This document shows positions 43,842 to 53,090 of a stretch of DNA of 64,000 nt, piece by piece. Both the position numbers and the translations under genes were made by a program. Positions within the stretch are counted from its first letter, which is position 1; each line of letters begins with the position of its first letter. The stretch comes from Micromonospora globbae (GTDB lineage Bacteria > Actinomycetota > Actinomycetes > Mycobacteriales > Micromonosporaceae), in contig NZ_RAQQ01000007.1 of assembly GCF_003610785.1 (NCBI RefSeq), forward strand, positions 237,541 through 301,540. Reading direction: 5' to 3'. The notes under the pieces were generated by a model that saw only the letters and a program-made list of their open reading frames with translations, was not told where the DNA came from and did not search any database.

Positions 43842-46112
43842 ATGGCCACCCGACACATCCGGATCCGGGGAGCCCGGACCAACAACCTGAGGTCGCTCGA
43901 CGTCGACGTGCCGCGCGGACGGCTGGTCGTGTTCGTGGGCGTGTCCGGCTCGGGCAAGTCGTCGCTGGTGTTCGACACGATCGCCGCCGAGGCCGGGTAC
44001 CAGCTCAACGAGACCTTCCCGCCGTTCGCCCGCAACCGCCTGCCGAAGTGGACCCGACCCGAGGTCGGCCAGATCGACGGTCTCTCGCCGGTGGTCGTGA
44101 TCGACCAGCGGCGCCTCGGCGGCAACGCCCGCTCCACCGTCGGCACGATCACGGACGCGTGGACGTACCTCCGGCTCCTGTTCTCCCGCCTGAGCACGCC
44201 GCACGTCGGCGAGTCCCACCACTTCTCCTTCAACGACCCCGCCGGGATGTGCCCCACGTGCTCGGGGCTCGGTGAGCGCATCGTGAGCGCCGTCGACCGT
44301 TTCCTCGACCTGGACCGGTCGCTGCGCGACGGTGCCATCCTGTTGCCGGGCTTCGGCAACGGCGGCTACTGGTACTCGCAGTACGCCGACATCGGGACCT
44401 TCGACGCCGACACCCCGTTGCGGGACTGGACGCAGGCCGAGCGGGACGCGCTCCTGTTCGGCGGGGAGCACGCCGCGCGTCTCGGCACCCGGCTCCCGAA
44501 GGACTACGAGGGTGTCGTCGAGCGGTTCGAGCGCATCCACCTGCGGACCTCGGACGACCTGTCCGACCGCAAGCGGGAGACGATCGCCCGGTTCACCCGT
44601 TCCGCCGTCTGCCCGGACTGCCACGGCGACCGGCTCAACGCGGCCAGCCGGAGTGCCACCCTCCTCGGCCACACCATCGGCGAGATGGCGCGGATGGAGA
44701 TCAGCGAGCTCGCCGACCTCGTCACGAAGGTGGACGAGCGGCCGGTGGCTCCCGTCGTGGCCGCGCTGAAGGCCCGGCTGGACGCTCTCGTCACGATCGG
44801 GCTCGGCTACCTCCACCTGGGACGGGCCACCACGACCCTCTCCGGCGGCGAGTCCCAGCGGATCAAGACCGTCAAGCACCTGGGCAGCAGCCTCGTCGAG
44901 ATGGTCTACATCTTCGACGAACCGACCGTGGGCCTCCACCCCCACGACGTGTCCGCCATGACCGCCCTGCTGCGACGGCTGCGCGACAAGGGCAACACCG
45001 TCCTCGTCGTGGAGCACGACCCCGCGGTCATGGCGGTCGCCGACCAGATCGTCGAGGTCGGGCCGGGCGCCGGCGACCAGGGCGGCCGGCTCGTCTTCCA
45101 GGGCGCCTTCGCCGACCTCCGCCGCGCCGGCACGCCCACCGCCGCCGCCCTGGCGCGGCACGCACCCGTCAAGGACCGCCCCCGGGCACCGCACGGCCAC
45201 GTCACGGTCGCCGACGCCACCCGCAACAACCTCCGCAACGTGACCGTCGACATCCCGACCGGCGTCCTGACCGTGCTCACCGGCGTCGCCGGCTCCGGGA
45301 AGTCCAGCCTCGCCGCCGAACTCGTCGCCCAGCACGACGCCGTCGTGATCGACCAGCGGCCGGTCAGCCCCAACCGCCGGTCGAGCCCCATCACCTACAC
45401 GGGCATCGCGGCGCCCATCCGCAAACTGTTCGCGCGCCACAACGGCGTCCCCGCCAGCCTGTTCAGCGCCAACTCCGACGGCGCGTGCCCGGACTGCGAC
45501 GGCCTCGGCGTCGTCCACACCGATCTGGCCTTCATGGACGGCCAGGAGACGGTCTGCGAGACCTGCCAGGGCCGCCGCTTCACCCCCGAGGTGCTGCGCC
45601 ACACCGTCGACGGCCTGTCCATCGCCGACGTCGACGGCCTCACCATCGCCGAGGCCATCCAGCGACTACCCGACCCGGCGATCACGCGGGCGCTCCGCCA
45701 CCTCGACGACGTCGGCCTCGGCTACCTGCGGCTCGGCCAGCCGCTGACCACCCTCTCCGGCGGCGAGTCCCAGCGCGTCAAGATCGCGAAGGAGCTCCGC
45801 GACACCACCGGCCCGACCCTCTACGTGCTCGACGAGCCCACCACGGGGCTCCACCTCCGCGACGTCGACACGCTGCTCGGCATCCTCGACGCCCTGGTCG
45901 ACCGCGGCCACACCGTCGTGGTCATCGAGCACAACCTCCACGTCATCCGGCAGGCCGACTGGCTCATCGACCTCGGCCCCGGCCCCGGGAAGCACGGCGG
46001 ACGGATCCTCTACCAGGGCCCGGTCGCGGGCGTCACCGGCACCGCCACCGCCGCGGCCCTCGCCGAGCCCGATCCGTCCGGAGGCCGCCCCGGCCTCACC
46101 CGCCGCGACTGA
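43842..46112 (+). CDS. Short UvrA-like ABC ATPase (class III, drug-resistance type)
   Basis: The protein is 756 aa, about 200 shorter than canonical UvrA. Two ABC modules are complete: Walker A GVSGSGKSSLVFD with LSGGESQRIKTVKHLG and FDEPTVGLHP, then GVAGSGKSSLAAELVAQ with LSGGESQRVKIAKEL and VLDEPTTGLHL. Zinc-finger motifs are CPTCSGLGE, CPDCHGDRLN and CPDCDGLG with CETCQGRRF. The short signature-insert region suggests a reduced UvrB/DNA-damage domain, like the DrrC and UvrA2 proteins tied to antibiotic self-resistance. The divergent WYL regulator supports inducible expression. Its 3' end overlaps the GntR gene by 17 bp. Confidence 0.9.
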   Translation: MATRHIRIRGARTNNLRSLDVDVPRGRLVVFVGVSGSGKSSLVFDTIAAEAGYQLNETFPPFARNRLPKWTRPEVGQIDGLSPVVVIDQRRLGGNARSTVGTITDAWTYLRLLFSRLSTPHVGESHHFSFNDPAGMCPTCSGLGERIVSAVDRFLDLDRSLRDGAILLPGFGNGGYWYSQYADIGTFDADTPLRDWTQAERDALLFGGEHAARLGTRLPKDYEGVVERFERIHLRTSDDLSDRKRETIARFTRSAVCPDCHGDRLNAASRSATLLGHTIGEMARMEISELADLVTKVDERPVAPVVAALKARLDALVTIGLGYLHLGRATTTLSGGESQRIKTVKHLGSSLVEMVYIFDEPTVGLHPHDVSAMTALLRRLRDKGNTVLVVEHDPAVMAVADQIVEVGPGAGDQGGRLVFQGAFADLRRAGTPTAAALARHAPVKDRPRAPHGHVTVADATRNNLRNVTVDIPTGVLTVLTGVAGSGKSSLAAELVAQHDAVVIDQRPVSPNRRSSPITYTGIAAPIRKLFARHNGVPASLFSANSDGACPDCDGLGVVHTDLAFMDGQETVCETCQGRRFTPEVLRHTVDGLSIADVDGLTIAEAIQRLPDPAITRALRHLDDVGLGYLRLGQPLTTLSGGESQRVKIAKELRDTTGPTLYVLDEPTTGLHLRDVDTLLGILDALVDRGHTVVVIEHNLHVIRQADWLIDLGPGPGKHGGRILYQGPVAGVTGTATAAALAEPDPSGGRPGLTRRD

Positions 46113-46824
46113 TCCGCAGGGTCAACACATCGGTACGCACGGTGATGTGCCCGTGGAATAGCGGCGCGCCGTTCGCTCCGTAGCCGATCTGGGTGGCGGT
46201 GACCAGCGGATGCCCCACCGCGACGCCGAGCCGGGCGTTGGCCTCCTCGTCGGCGAGCACGGCGGCGAGTTCGATCTCCGCGCGCCGGACCGGCATGCCG
46301 GTCGCGCTCGCCAGGAACTCGAACATGTCGAGGTCGATGCTGACCAGCCCGGACGGGTCGAGGTCGTGCCCGTCGAAGCGCAACGGCAGGTGGTCCCGGA
46401 TCCAGGCCGCCGCCACCCCGTCCACGGCGAAGAGCCGGTCGACGCGCCACACCGGCGAGTCCGGCTCCAGGCCGAGCACCTTCGCGCAGTCAGCCGGGCA
46501 CTTCGCCCGGCTGACCGCCGCGTCCTGGAGGGTCGGGCGGTGGCCCGAGGCGGTGATCCGGTCCCGCAGCGCGGTGACGTCGCCGATCGACACGGGCACC
46601 CGCTCGACGCCGTCGTGCACGAAGGTGCCGATGCCCCACGTACGGGTCACCACTCCCTCGCTGGCGAGCTGGCCGAGTACCTCGCGCACCGTGGCCCGGC
46701 TGACCTCCAGCCGTTCGGCCAGTTCCCGCTCGTTGGGCAGTTTGTCCCCGGATCGGAACTCACTGGCGATGAGCTCCCGAAGCCGACCGCGCGCGGTCTG
46801 CAGCGCGGTCTCGCGCCGAGCCAT
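46096..46824 (-). CDS. GntR/HutC (UTRA) transcriptional regulator
   Basis: The 242-aa protein has an N-terminal GntR winged helix (LRELIASEFRSGDKLPNERELAERLEVSRATVREVLGQLASEGVV) and a UTRA ligand-binding domain ending AVLADEEANARLGVAVGHPLVTATQIGYGANGAPLFHGHI. It is the last gene of the peptide-uptake locus and the likely regulator of it; a 13-bp perfect palindrome lies 40 bp ahead of the first gene. Start set at MARRETALQ (46824) with AGGTGG ahead; MRWEW at 46839 is possible. A -10-like TACACT (complement of 46871-46876) may give it a promoter of its own. Confidence 0.9.
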   Translation of the reverse strand: MARRETALQTARGRLRELIASEFRSGDKLPNERELAERLEVSRATVREVLGQLASEGVVTRTWGIGTFVHDGVERVPVSIGDVTALRDRITASGHRPTLQDAAVSRAKCPADCAKVLGLEPDSPVWRVDRLFAVDGVAAAWIRDHLPLRFDGHDLDPSGLVSIDLDMFEFLASATGMPVRRAEIELAAVLADEEANARLGVAVGHPLVTATQIGYGANGAPLFHGHITVRTDVLTLRISRGG

Positions 46825-46932
46825 CCACTCCCACCTCATCGCTCCTGCCGCCGCCGTTGGCGGCGTACGGAGTGTAGTTTGTCGGTCCCCCACCGGTGTA
46901 TCGGCCGGAGGGAGCTACCAGACTCGCTCCCG

Positions 46933-46976
46933 CACCCTGCGGGTGCTACCAGACCTGTTCGAGCACCCGCAGGGTG
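46933..46976 (-). terminator. 15-bp hairpin overlapping the 3' end of the M19 dipeptidase gene
   Basis: CACCCTGCGGGTGCT (46933-46947) and AGCACCCGCAGGGTG (46962-46976) pair exactly with a 14-base loop. The upstream arm (for the minus strand) lies in the last codons of the dipeptidase gene and the stop codon is in the loop/arm junction. Confidence 0.7.
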
Positions 46977-48148
46977 TTGCCGCCGACGACCTTGGCGATC
47001 TCGTCGTCGGAGTAGCCGTGCTTCACCAGCCAGCCGACGATGTTCCCGAACGCCTCGCCGGGGTTCTCCACACCGGAGACGTACTCCACCCGCGGGTGCT
47101 CCGGCCGCTCGCCGGAGTCGTGCGCGTAGTTCCCGGCGTAGGTGTTGTGCACCCCCACGTGGTCGCCGAACATCGTGTCCGGCCCGAACGTGACGTGGTC
47201 GATGCCGACCAGGTCCACGCAGTACGTGAAGTGGTCCATCACCGACTCGATCGAGTGGTGCGGGTGGTCGGCCGAGAGGGTGGTGTGGGGCGCGGCCTCG
47301 ATGCCGATCACGCCACCCCGCTCGGCGCAGGCCCGGATCACCTCGTCCGGCTTCATCCGAGGGGTGTTCCAGACCGAACGGGCACCGGCATGGGTGATGA
47401 ACACCGGAACCCGACTGGCCTCGATCACGTCCAGCGAGGTCCGATCGCCGGAGTGCGAGATGTCGATGGCGATACCGAGCTTGTTCATCCGGTCCACCGC
47501 ACGCCGACCGAAGTGGGTCAGCCCACCGTCGCTGCGCTCCGACAGGCCACCGCCGAGCATGTTCGCCTGGCTGTACGCGATCCCGAGCTGGCGGACGCCG
47601 AAGCCGTAGAGGATGTCGATCCGGTCCAGCTCGTTCTCGATGGGCGTGGCGCACTCCAGGCCCGCGACGAGCGCCAACCGGCCGTCCCGCTTCGCGGCGC
47701 GGATGTCCTCCACCGAGGTCGCCAGGAAGATGTAGTCCTGCTTGTAGAGGTCGCTCATCCGCATCCCGAGGGCGTAGACGAGGTCGTTCCACTTCCAGCC
47801 GTTCTCGCTCGTCACACAGGACGCCCCGGCCATGAAGTTGTCGAACACCGCCGTGAGGCCGGACCGGGCCAGGCCCTCGTAACCGGTGCGCTGGCGGGCG
47901 GTGCGGTTGTAGGCGCGGAGCTCGCGGACGTCCTCCGGCAGGATCACCGGGTGCTCGTGCAAGGAGATCGCGATGTTCTCGGCGAGCAGCCGGCTGACCC
48001 GCTCACGCTGGGCGGTCGTGAGCCCGAGGTCGTGCTCGGGCACCCGGCCGACCTCCGGGGCCAACGCGAACACCCGGTAGTCCACGTGCGGCTCCAGGTA
48101 CGAGTAGGACCTGTGCCCCTGGTACCGGGGGGCTGGTTCTTGCAGCAA
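46946..48148 (-). CDS. M19 membrane-type dipeptidase (paralogue 1)
   Basis: The 400-aa protein is a renal-dipeptidase-like metallo-beta/alpha-barrel: EHDLGLTTAQRERV and LHEHPVILPED near the N-terminus, AIDISHSGDRTSLDVIEASRVPVFITHAGARSVWNTPRMKPDEVIRACAERGGVIGI, then DHFTYCVDLVGIDHVTFGPD and GGNTLRVLEQVW at the end. The Asp/His metal ligands of the family (HSG, THAGA) are present; no signal peptide, so it is cytoplasmic. The first codon appears to be TTG (48146-48148), with AAGGAG eight bases ahead. It cleaves dipeptides imported by the adjacent ABC system. Residues encoded by 47193-47532 are nearly identical to those of paralogue 2. Confidence 0.92.
   Translation of the reverse strand: MLQEPAPRYQGHRSYSYLEPHVDYRVFALAPEVGRVPEHDLGLTTAQRERVSRLLAENIAISLHEHPVILPEDVRELRAYNRTARQRTGYEGLARSGLTAVFDNFMAGASCVTSENGWKWNDLVYALGMRMSDLYKQDYIFLATSVEDIRAAKRDGRLALVAGLECATPIENELDRIDILYGFGVRQLGIAYSQANMLGGGLSERSDGGLTHFGRRAVDRMNKLGIAIDISHSGDRTSLDVIEASRVPVFITHAGARSVWNTPRMKPDEVIRACAERGGVIGIEAAPHTTLSADHPHHSIESVMDHFTYCVDLVGIDHVTFGPDTMFGDHVGVHNTYAGNYAHDSGERPEHPRVEYVSGVENPGEAFGNIVGWLVKHGYSDDEIAKVVGGNTLRVLEQVW
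47193..47532. repeat. 340-bp tract shared with 55949-56288 (copy 1)
   Basis: This stretch of the first dipeptidase gene matches 55949-56288 in 339 of 340 positions, while sequence on both sides diverges quickly. It is a likely gene-conversion tract. Confidence 0.95.
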
Positions 48149-48180
48149 GACACCTTCTCCTTCGAAACGGTGGCTGGTCG

Positions 48181-49170
48181 CTACGCGGCCAGTGGGTAGT
48201 GGCAGGCAACCGGGTGTGCCCCGGCTGCCAGCGGCGGCTCCGTGGTGGAGCAGGTCTCCGTCGCCTGCCAGCAGCGCGTCCGGAACCGGCAACCCGACGG
48301 CGGGTCGACCGGGCTGGGCGGGTCGCCGGGCAGCAGGATCCGCTGACGCTCGCCCCGTGCGGCGGGTTCCGGCACCGGGACCGCGGAGAGCAGCGCCTTC
48401 GTGTACGGGTGCCGGGGCGTGTCGTACAGGCTCGCCTCGGGGCCGGTCTCCACGAGCTTGCCCAGGTACATGACGGCCACCCGGTCGGAGATGTGGCGCA
48501 CCACGGACAGGTCGTGCGCGATGAAGACGTACGCCACACCCAGCTCGTCCTGGAGCCGCTCGAGCAGGTTGACGACCTGGGCCTGGACCGACACGTCGAG
48601 CGCGGAGACCGGCTCGTCGCAGACGATGACGTCGGGTTGCAGGGCGAGCGCCCGGGCGATCCCGATGCGCTGGCGCTGCCCGCCGGAGAACTGGTGCGGG
48701 TAGCGGTCCAGGTGCAGGGCCGGGTCGAGGCCGACCAGGTCGAGCAGCTCCCGGATCCGGTCCAGCCGGCGCCGCCGGTCCAGAACGTCGGGGTGGATCT
48801 CGAAGGGCTGGAGCAGGATCTCCCGGATCGTGCGCCGCGGGTTCAGCGAGGTGTACGGGTCCTGGAGCACGATCTGGATCCGGCGCCGCAGCGCGCGCAG
48901 CTCCCGGCCCCGGGCCGTGTGCACCACCGAGTCGCCGAACCGGACCGCGCCGGAGGTGGGCTGTTCCAGCCCGACCAGCATCCGCGCCAGGGTCGTCTTC
49001 CCGCAGCCGGACTCGCCGACCACGCCGAGCGTCTCGCCTCGGCACAGGTCGAACGAGACACCGTCGACGGCCTTGACGACACCGCCGGTCGTGAACGGCA
49101 CCCGCCCCTTGAGCGGGAAGTGCTTGACCAGGTTCTCGACCCGCAGCACCACGTCATCTCCGGGTGGCAC
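48181..49170 (-). CDS. Oligopeptide ABC transporter ATP-binding protein (DppF/OppF type)
   Basis: The 329-aa protein shows Walker [21 protein letters not shown]-loop [12 protein letters not shown], signature [19 protein letters not shown], Walker [20 protein letters not shown] and switch [12 protein letters not shown]. The C-terminal oligopeptide-type extension has the Cys cluster [18 protein letters not shown] at 49168-49170 is preceded by a perfect AGGAGG at six bases and lies 17 bases inside the DppD-like gene, so translation is coupled; an ATG five codons upstream is less likely. It energises the two permeases encoded further upstream in the operon. Confidence 0.93.
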   Translation of the reverse strand: MPPGDDVVLRVENLVKHFPLKGRVPFTTGGVVKAVDGVSFDLCRGETLGVVGESGCGKTTLARMLVGLEQPTSGAVRFGDSVVHTARGRELRALRRRIQIVLQDPYTSLNPRRTIREILLQPFEIHPDVLDRRRRLDRIRELLDLVGLDPALHLDRYPHQFSGGQRQRIGIARALALQPDVIVCDEPVSALDVSVQAQVVNLLERLQDELGVAYVFIAHDLSVVRHISDRVAVMYLGKLVETGPEASLYDTPRHPYTKALLSAVPVPEPAARGERQRILLPGDPPSPVDPPSGCRFRTRCWQATETCSTTEPPLAAGAHPVACHYPLAA

Positions 49171-50137
49171 GACGCACCTCCTCATGGTGGTGGCACGCGC
49201 AGGACCGGTTGCCGGGCAGCACGGCCAGCGGCGGCAGGGTCACGCGGCACTCGTCGGTGACCCGGGGACAGCGCAGGTGGAACGGGCAGCCGGCGGGGAG
49301 CATGGCCGGGTTCGGCGGTGCTCCCGGGATCGCGTAGAGCACGTCGTCACGCCGGTCCACCCGGGGCATCGAGGCGAGCAGCCCCTCGGTGTACGGGTGC
49401 GCGGGGCCGTCGAAGATCTGCTGGACCGTGCCCCGCTCGACGATCCGGCCGGCGTACATGACGGCCACGTCGTCGGCGACCTCGGCCACCACACCGAGGT
49501 CGTGGGTGATGAGCATGAGGCCCATCCCGCTGTCCCGCTGGATCTCCGCGAGCAGCTCCATCACCTGGGCCTGCACGGTCACGTCGAGGGCGGTGGTGGG
49601 CTCGTCGGCGATCAGCAGGTCCGGTTCGAGGGCGATGGCCAGCGCGATCATGATGCGCTGCCGCATGCCACCGGAGAACTGGTGCGGGTAGTCGCGGATC
49701 CGGTCCTTCGCGGCCGGGATCCGGACCCGGTCGACCAGTTCGACGGCCCGGCGGCGGGCGTCGGCCTTGGACATGCCACGGCGGACCCGCAGCACCTCCA
49801 TGATCTGGTGCCCGACGGTGAAGACCGGGTTGAGCGCGGCCATGGCGTCCTGGAAGACCATGCCGATCTCCTCGCCGCTGACCCGGTCGCGCTGTCTGCG
49901 CGGCAGGGTGAGCAGCTCCCGACCGCGCAACCGCACCGAACCGGTGATCCGGGCCGGCGGGGCGTCGAGGATGCCCATCACCGCCTGCGCGGTGACGCTC
50001 TTGCCGGAACCGGACTCGCCGAGGACCGCGAGGGTCCGCCCCGCGTCGACCTCGAGTGACACCCCGTTCACGGCGTTGACGGGCCCGGTGCCGCCGGGGA
50101 ACGTGACCCGCAGGTCGGCGATCTCCAACAGGGTCAT
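49154..50137 (-). CDS. Oligopeptide ABC transporter ATP-binding protein (DppD/OppD type)
   Basis: The 327-aa protein has Walker [21 protein letters not shown]-loop [13 protein letters not shown], signature [19 protein letters not shown], Walker [19 protein letters not shown] and switch [12 protein letters not shown]. Its C-terminal HPY-type extension has the Cys motif [14 protein letters not shown]. The ATG at 50135-50137 overlaps the stop of the upstream hydrolase gene (ATGA). It forms a heterodimer with the DppF-like product encoded by the next gene. Confidence 0.93.
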   Translation of the reverse strand: MTLLEIADLRVTFPGGTGPVNAVNGVSLEVDAGRTLAVLGESGSGKSVTAQAVMGILDAPPARITGSVRLRGRELLTLPRRQRDRVSGEEIGMVFQDAMAALNPVFTVGHQIMEVLRVRRGMSKADARRRAVELVDRVRIPAAKDRIRDYPHQFSGGMRQRIMIALAIALEPDLLIADEPTTALDVTVQAQVMELLAEIQRDSGMGLMLITHDLGVVAEVADDVAVMYAGRIVERGTVQQIFDGPAHPYTEGLLASMPRVDRRDDVLYAIPGAPPNPAMLPAGCPFHLRCPRVTDECRVTLPPLAVLPGNRSCACHHHEEVRRATRR

Positions 50138-50970
50138 CGCAGCACACCGGCTTCGGCGAGGAAGTCGCGCACCACCTGCTGGAACAGCTCCGGCTCCTCC
50201 AACTGCGGCGAGTGCCCGGACTTCTCGAAGACCACCAGCCGGCTGTCGGGGATCAGGTCGGCGATGACCTGGGAGGCGGCCACCGGCGTACGCCAGTCGT
50301 GCCGGCCCACGGTCACCAGCGTCGGGCAGGTGATCGACGGCAGCTTCGGCTTGAGGTCGTAGCGCGGCATGTTCTGCCCGAAGGCCGCGTTGTGCGTGCG
50401 GTAGTGGAACCGGGTGGCGTTGAGCTTCGCCTCGTCCTTGGCCGGGTCGTGCTGGTGGTCGTAGAGCGGAAGGATGGCACGCCAGTACTCGCGCAGCTGC
50501 TCGTTGCTCTCGAACCGGCCGGTGCCGATCCGCTCGATGACCCACTCCGGGATCACCGTACGGTCGGTGTTGCGGGCGCGTTCGACGGCGAGGTGGTCGT
50601 GCGCGGTGTCCGCCGCCGTGTCGCGGAGCACCAGCGCGGAGACCCGGTCCGGGTGGGCGATGGCGTACTCCATGGCGATGAACCCGCCGTACGAGCCGCC
50701 GGCCATGACGATCTTCTCGTAGCCGAAGTGCTCCCGGATGGCGTCCACGTCGGCCACCCACTGCTCGTGGGTGAACGGCTCGTCGTCGCTGGACTCGCCG
50801 GAGCCCCGGGCGTCGAAGACGATCACCCGCATCCGGTCGGCGAACGGGCCGAAGGAGCGCTTCGGCTCGTTGCGGGAGCCGAGCCCGGGTGCGCCGTGGT
50901 GCACGATCATCGCCGGTCCGTCGGTCGGGCCGAACGCCTCGACCACCAGTTCTGCGCCGTTGACTTTCAT
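50134..50970 (-). CDS. Alpha/beta hydrolase, proline iminopeptidase-like
   Basis: The 278-aa protein has the alpha/beta-hydrolase fold: oxyanion motif IVHHGAPGLGS, FDARGSGESSD, nucleophile elbow MAGGSYGGFIAMEYA, catalytic Asp region VGRHDWRTPVAAS and His in FEKSGHSPQLEEPELF. The GGSYGG motif and length match prolyl aminopeptidases, which would free N-terminal proline from imported peptides. The ATG overlaps the stop of the M24 gene upstream (ATGA, 50967-50970), and its own stop overlaps the DppD-like ATG, so translation of all three is coupled. Confidence 0.88.
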   Translation of the reverse strand: MKVNGAELVVEAFGPTDGPAMIVHHGAPGLGSRNEPKRSFGPFADRMRVIVFDARGSGESSDDEPFTHEQWVADVDAIREHFGYEKIVMAGGSYGGFIAMEYAIAHPDRVSALVLRDTAADTAHDHLAVERARNTDRTVIPEWVIERIGTGRFESNEQLREYWRAILPLYDHQHDPAKDEAKLNATRFHYRTHNAAFGQNMPRYDLKPKLPSITCPTLVTVGRHDWRTPVAASQVIADLIPDSRLVVFEKSGHSPQLEEPELFQQVVRDFLAEAGVLR

Positions 50971-52148
50971 CGGACTCCCTCGATGACGTTCGATGCCAGG
51001 TCGCGCGGGTAGCGGGTGAGCCTGCGCGGGCCGTCCTCCTCGACGAGGACCGTGTCGGAGATGCGGTAGCCGGCGTGGCCGGGCACGTAGACGCCGGGCT
51101 CGCTGGAGAGCAGCATCCCGGGGGCGAGCACGGTCTCGTCGCCGTCCTCGACCCACGGCGCCTCGTGGTTCTGCAAACCGATGCCGTGCCCCTGCCGGTG
51201 CCGGATGTAGTCGCCCAGGCCGTGCTCGCGCAGCACGTCGAGGCAGATCCGGTTGACCTCGGCGCAGGTCCGCCCGGCGGTCATCGCCTGGGTGCCGACC
51301 TCCTGCGCCTCCCGGTCGGCCTCGTAGTAGCGCACCTGCTCGGGCGTGGGCTCGCCCACCACGAAGGTGCGTTCGCTCTCCACGAACCGGCTGGCCACCG
51401 CCGCGCCGAGGGAGAGGATCAGCGTGTCGCCGGGCTCGATCCGGCGGCGGGTCGGCAGGCCGTGCGGCAGGGCCGAGTTCGGGCCGGCGTACACGAGACC
51501 CCCGGCCAGCTTCGTGGTGTAGACGACGAGGTCGTACTCGGCGTACATCCGGTCGGTGCCGTACCCGATCACGTGCCGGGCGATCTCGTCCTCGCGCGGC
51601 AGCGGCCCCCCGGTCGCCAACGCCTCCTCGATCAGGGCCCGGCCCGCGCCGAGCATCTCGTCGCAGATCCGCGCGGCGGCCTCGTGGAACGGGATCTCCT
51701 CGGGGAACTTGCGCAGCCGCAGCCGGGCCACCACGTCGGTGGTCTCCAGGGTGGCGCCCGCGATGGCCTGCAACAGCGCGCGGTACGTGCCGACCGACAC
51801 CCCGGCGCTCAACCCGATCCGGCGGGTGCGGCCGCCGGGCCGGGGCAGCGCCGCGGCGAGGGTCTGCTCGGCGGTGACGACCCCCGGGTACTCGAAGTAG
51901 CTGACGGTCGGCACCCGCACGCCCTGCTGCGCCGCGTACTCCTCGTCGAGCCGCGGGATGACCAGCAGCGGATCCCCCTCGCGGGGCATCCACAGGTAGA
52001 CCGGCCGTTCGGTGGCGATGTAGAAGAAGCCACTGAGGAAGGCGACGTCCGCCGGGGACGTGGCGAGGAAGCCGTCCAGGCCGCGCTCGTCGAGCGCCTC
52101 GTTGAGGCGGTTGCGGACGCTGGTGTAGAAGCTGTCGGGCAGTCGCAT
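50967..52148 (-). CDS. M24 (pita-bread) family hydrolase, creatinase-type active site
   Basis: The 393-aa protein has a creatinase/prolidase N-domain (RNRLNEALDERGLDGFLATSPADVAFLSGFFY) and the M24 C-domain. Comparing with aminopeptidase P, the metal ligands are altered: PGDTLILSLGAA has Ser for the first Asp, VESERTF has Glu for the second, GHGIGLQNHEAP keeps the His, SSEPGVY keeps the Glu, and GYRISDT has Ser for the final Glu. The same ILSL and ERT replacements occur in creatinase, a metal-free M24 enzyme. So the substrate may be an amidino or amide compound, not only Xaa-Pro peptides. It is three bases from the permease upstream and overlaps the hydrolase downstream. Confidence 0.87.
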   Translation of the reverse strand: MRLPDSFYTSVRNRLNEALDERGLDGFLATSPADVAFLSGFFYIATERPVYLWMPREGDPLLVIPRLDEEYAAQQGVRVPTVSYFEYPGVVTAEQTLAAALPRPGGRTRRIGLSAGVSVGTYRALLQAIAGATLETTDVVARLRLRKFPEEIPFHEAAARICDEMLGAGRALIEEALATGGPLPREDEIARHVIGYGTDRMYAEYDLVVYTTKLAGGLVYAGPNSALPHGLPTRRRIEPGDTLILSLGAAVASRFVESERTFVVGEPTPEQVRYYEADREAQEVGTQAMTAGRTCAEVNRICLDVLREHGLGDYIRHRQGHGIGLQNHEAPWVEDGDETVLAPGMLLSSEPGVYVPGHAGYRISDTVLVEEDGPRRLTRYPRDLASNVIEGVR

Positions 52149-52150
52149 GG

Positions 52151-53032
52151 TCAGGCTCCGTTGCGGCGGGGGTCACGGGTGTCGTTGAACCGCATTCCGG
52201 CGACGGTGGCCGCCAGCACGAGCAGCAGGATCGCCAGAGACGGGAAGAGCGTCTGCCACCAGGCGATGGCGACCACCCCGCTGCGCTGGGCGTTGAGCAG
52301 GATGCGGCCCCACGACCAGGCGTCCGGGTCGCCCAGACCGAGGAAGCTCAGGCCGGCCTCGGAGATCACCGCCCGGGAGGCGGTGAGCAGCACGCTCACG
52401 ATCACCAGCGAGACGACCGCGGGCAGGATCTCGCGGGTGACGATCCGCCACCCGGAGGCGCCGAGCACGCGCGCGCCGTCGATGTACGGCATCGCGCTGA
52501 TCACCAGGCCCTGGGACCGGATCAGGCGGGCCACCTCGGGCCAGGCGAAGAACCCGATGATGAGGGTCAGCGTCCAGAGACTGGGGTTGACCACCGCGGC
52601 CAGCATGATCATCAGCGGCAGGGTGGGCAGCGCCAGCATCACGTCGGTGACGACCGTGGCGACCGCGTCGATCGGACGGAAGTACGCCGAGGCCAACCCG
52701 ATCGCCGTGCCGAGGACGATCGCGATCAGCGAGGCGGCCAGTCCGATCACGAGGCTGGTCCGGGTGCCCCACACGACCTGGGCGAAGATGTCCTGCCCGA
52801 GGTCGTCCGTACCGAACCAGTGCGCGCCGGACGGCGGTTGCAGCACGTCCGGGCCGGCGCCGGCCGGCTCGTCGGCGATCACCGGCGCGAGGAGCGCGAG
52901 CGCCACCATCACGACGAGCACCAGCACGGACAGCGCCGCGGAGGGTTGGCGCAGGTAGGCGAACCAGGACCGCCTCGCGACGGCCGGGGCGACCGGCGGC
53001 ACCGCCTGCTCGGTCAGCACGGGGGCGCTCAC
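52151..53032 (-). CDS. Oligopeptide ABC transporter permease (DppC/OppC type)
   Basis: The 293-aa protein begins with a soluble N-terminus then membrane segment ALSVLVLVVMVALALLAPVIAD, the OppC-like motif HWFGTDDLGQDIFAQVVWGTRTSLVIGLAA, five more hydrophobic segments and the EAA-type coupling loop YIDGARVLGASGWRIVTREILPAV. It forms the channel with the DppB-like gene upstream. The GTG start (53030-53032) has GGGAGGGTG ahead. 59 bp separate it from the DppB-like gene, and two bases separate it from the M24 gene. Confidence 0.94.
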   Translation of the reverse strand: MSAPVLTEQAVPPVAPAVARRSWFAYLRQPSAALSVLVLVVMVALALLAPVIADEPAGAGPDVLQPPSGAHWFGTDDLGQDIFAQVVWGTRTSLVIGLAASLIAIVLGTAIGLASAYFRPIDAVATVVTDVMLALPTLPLMIMLAAVVNPSLWTLTLIIGFFAWPEVARLIRSQGLVISAMPYIDGARVLGASGWRIVTREILPAVVSLVIVSVLLTASRAVISEAGLSFLGLGDPDAWSWGRILLNAQRSGVVAIAWWQTLFPSLAILLLVLAATVAGMRFNDTRDPRRNGA

Positions 53033-53090
53033 GGCACCCTCCCTTCGGGGGTGGGGGCGGACGGGTTCGGGCGGGCGGAGGCGCGCGCGT

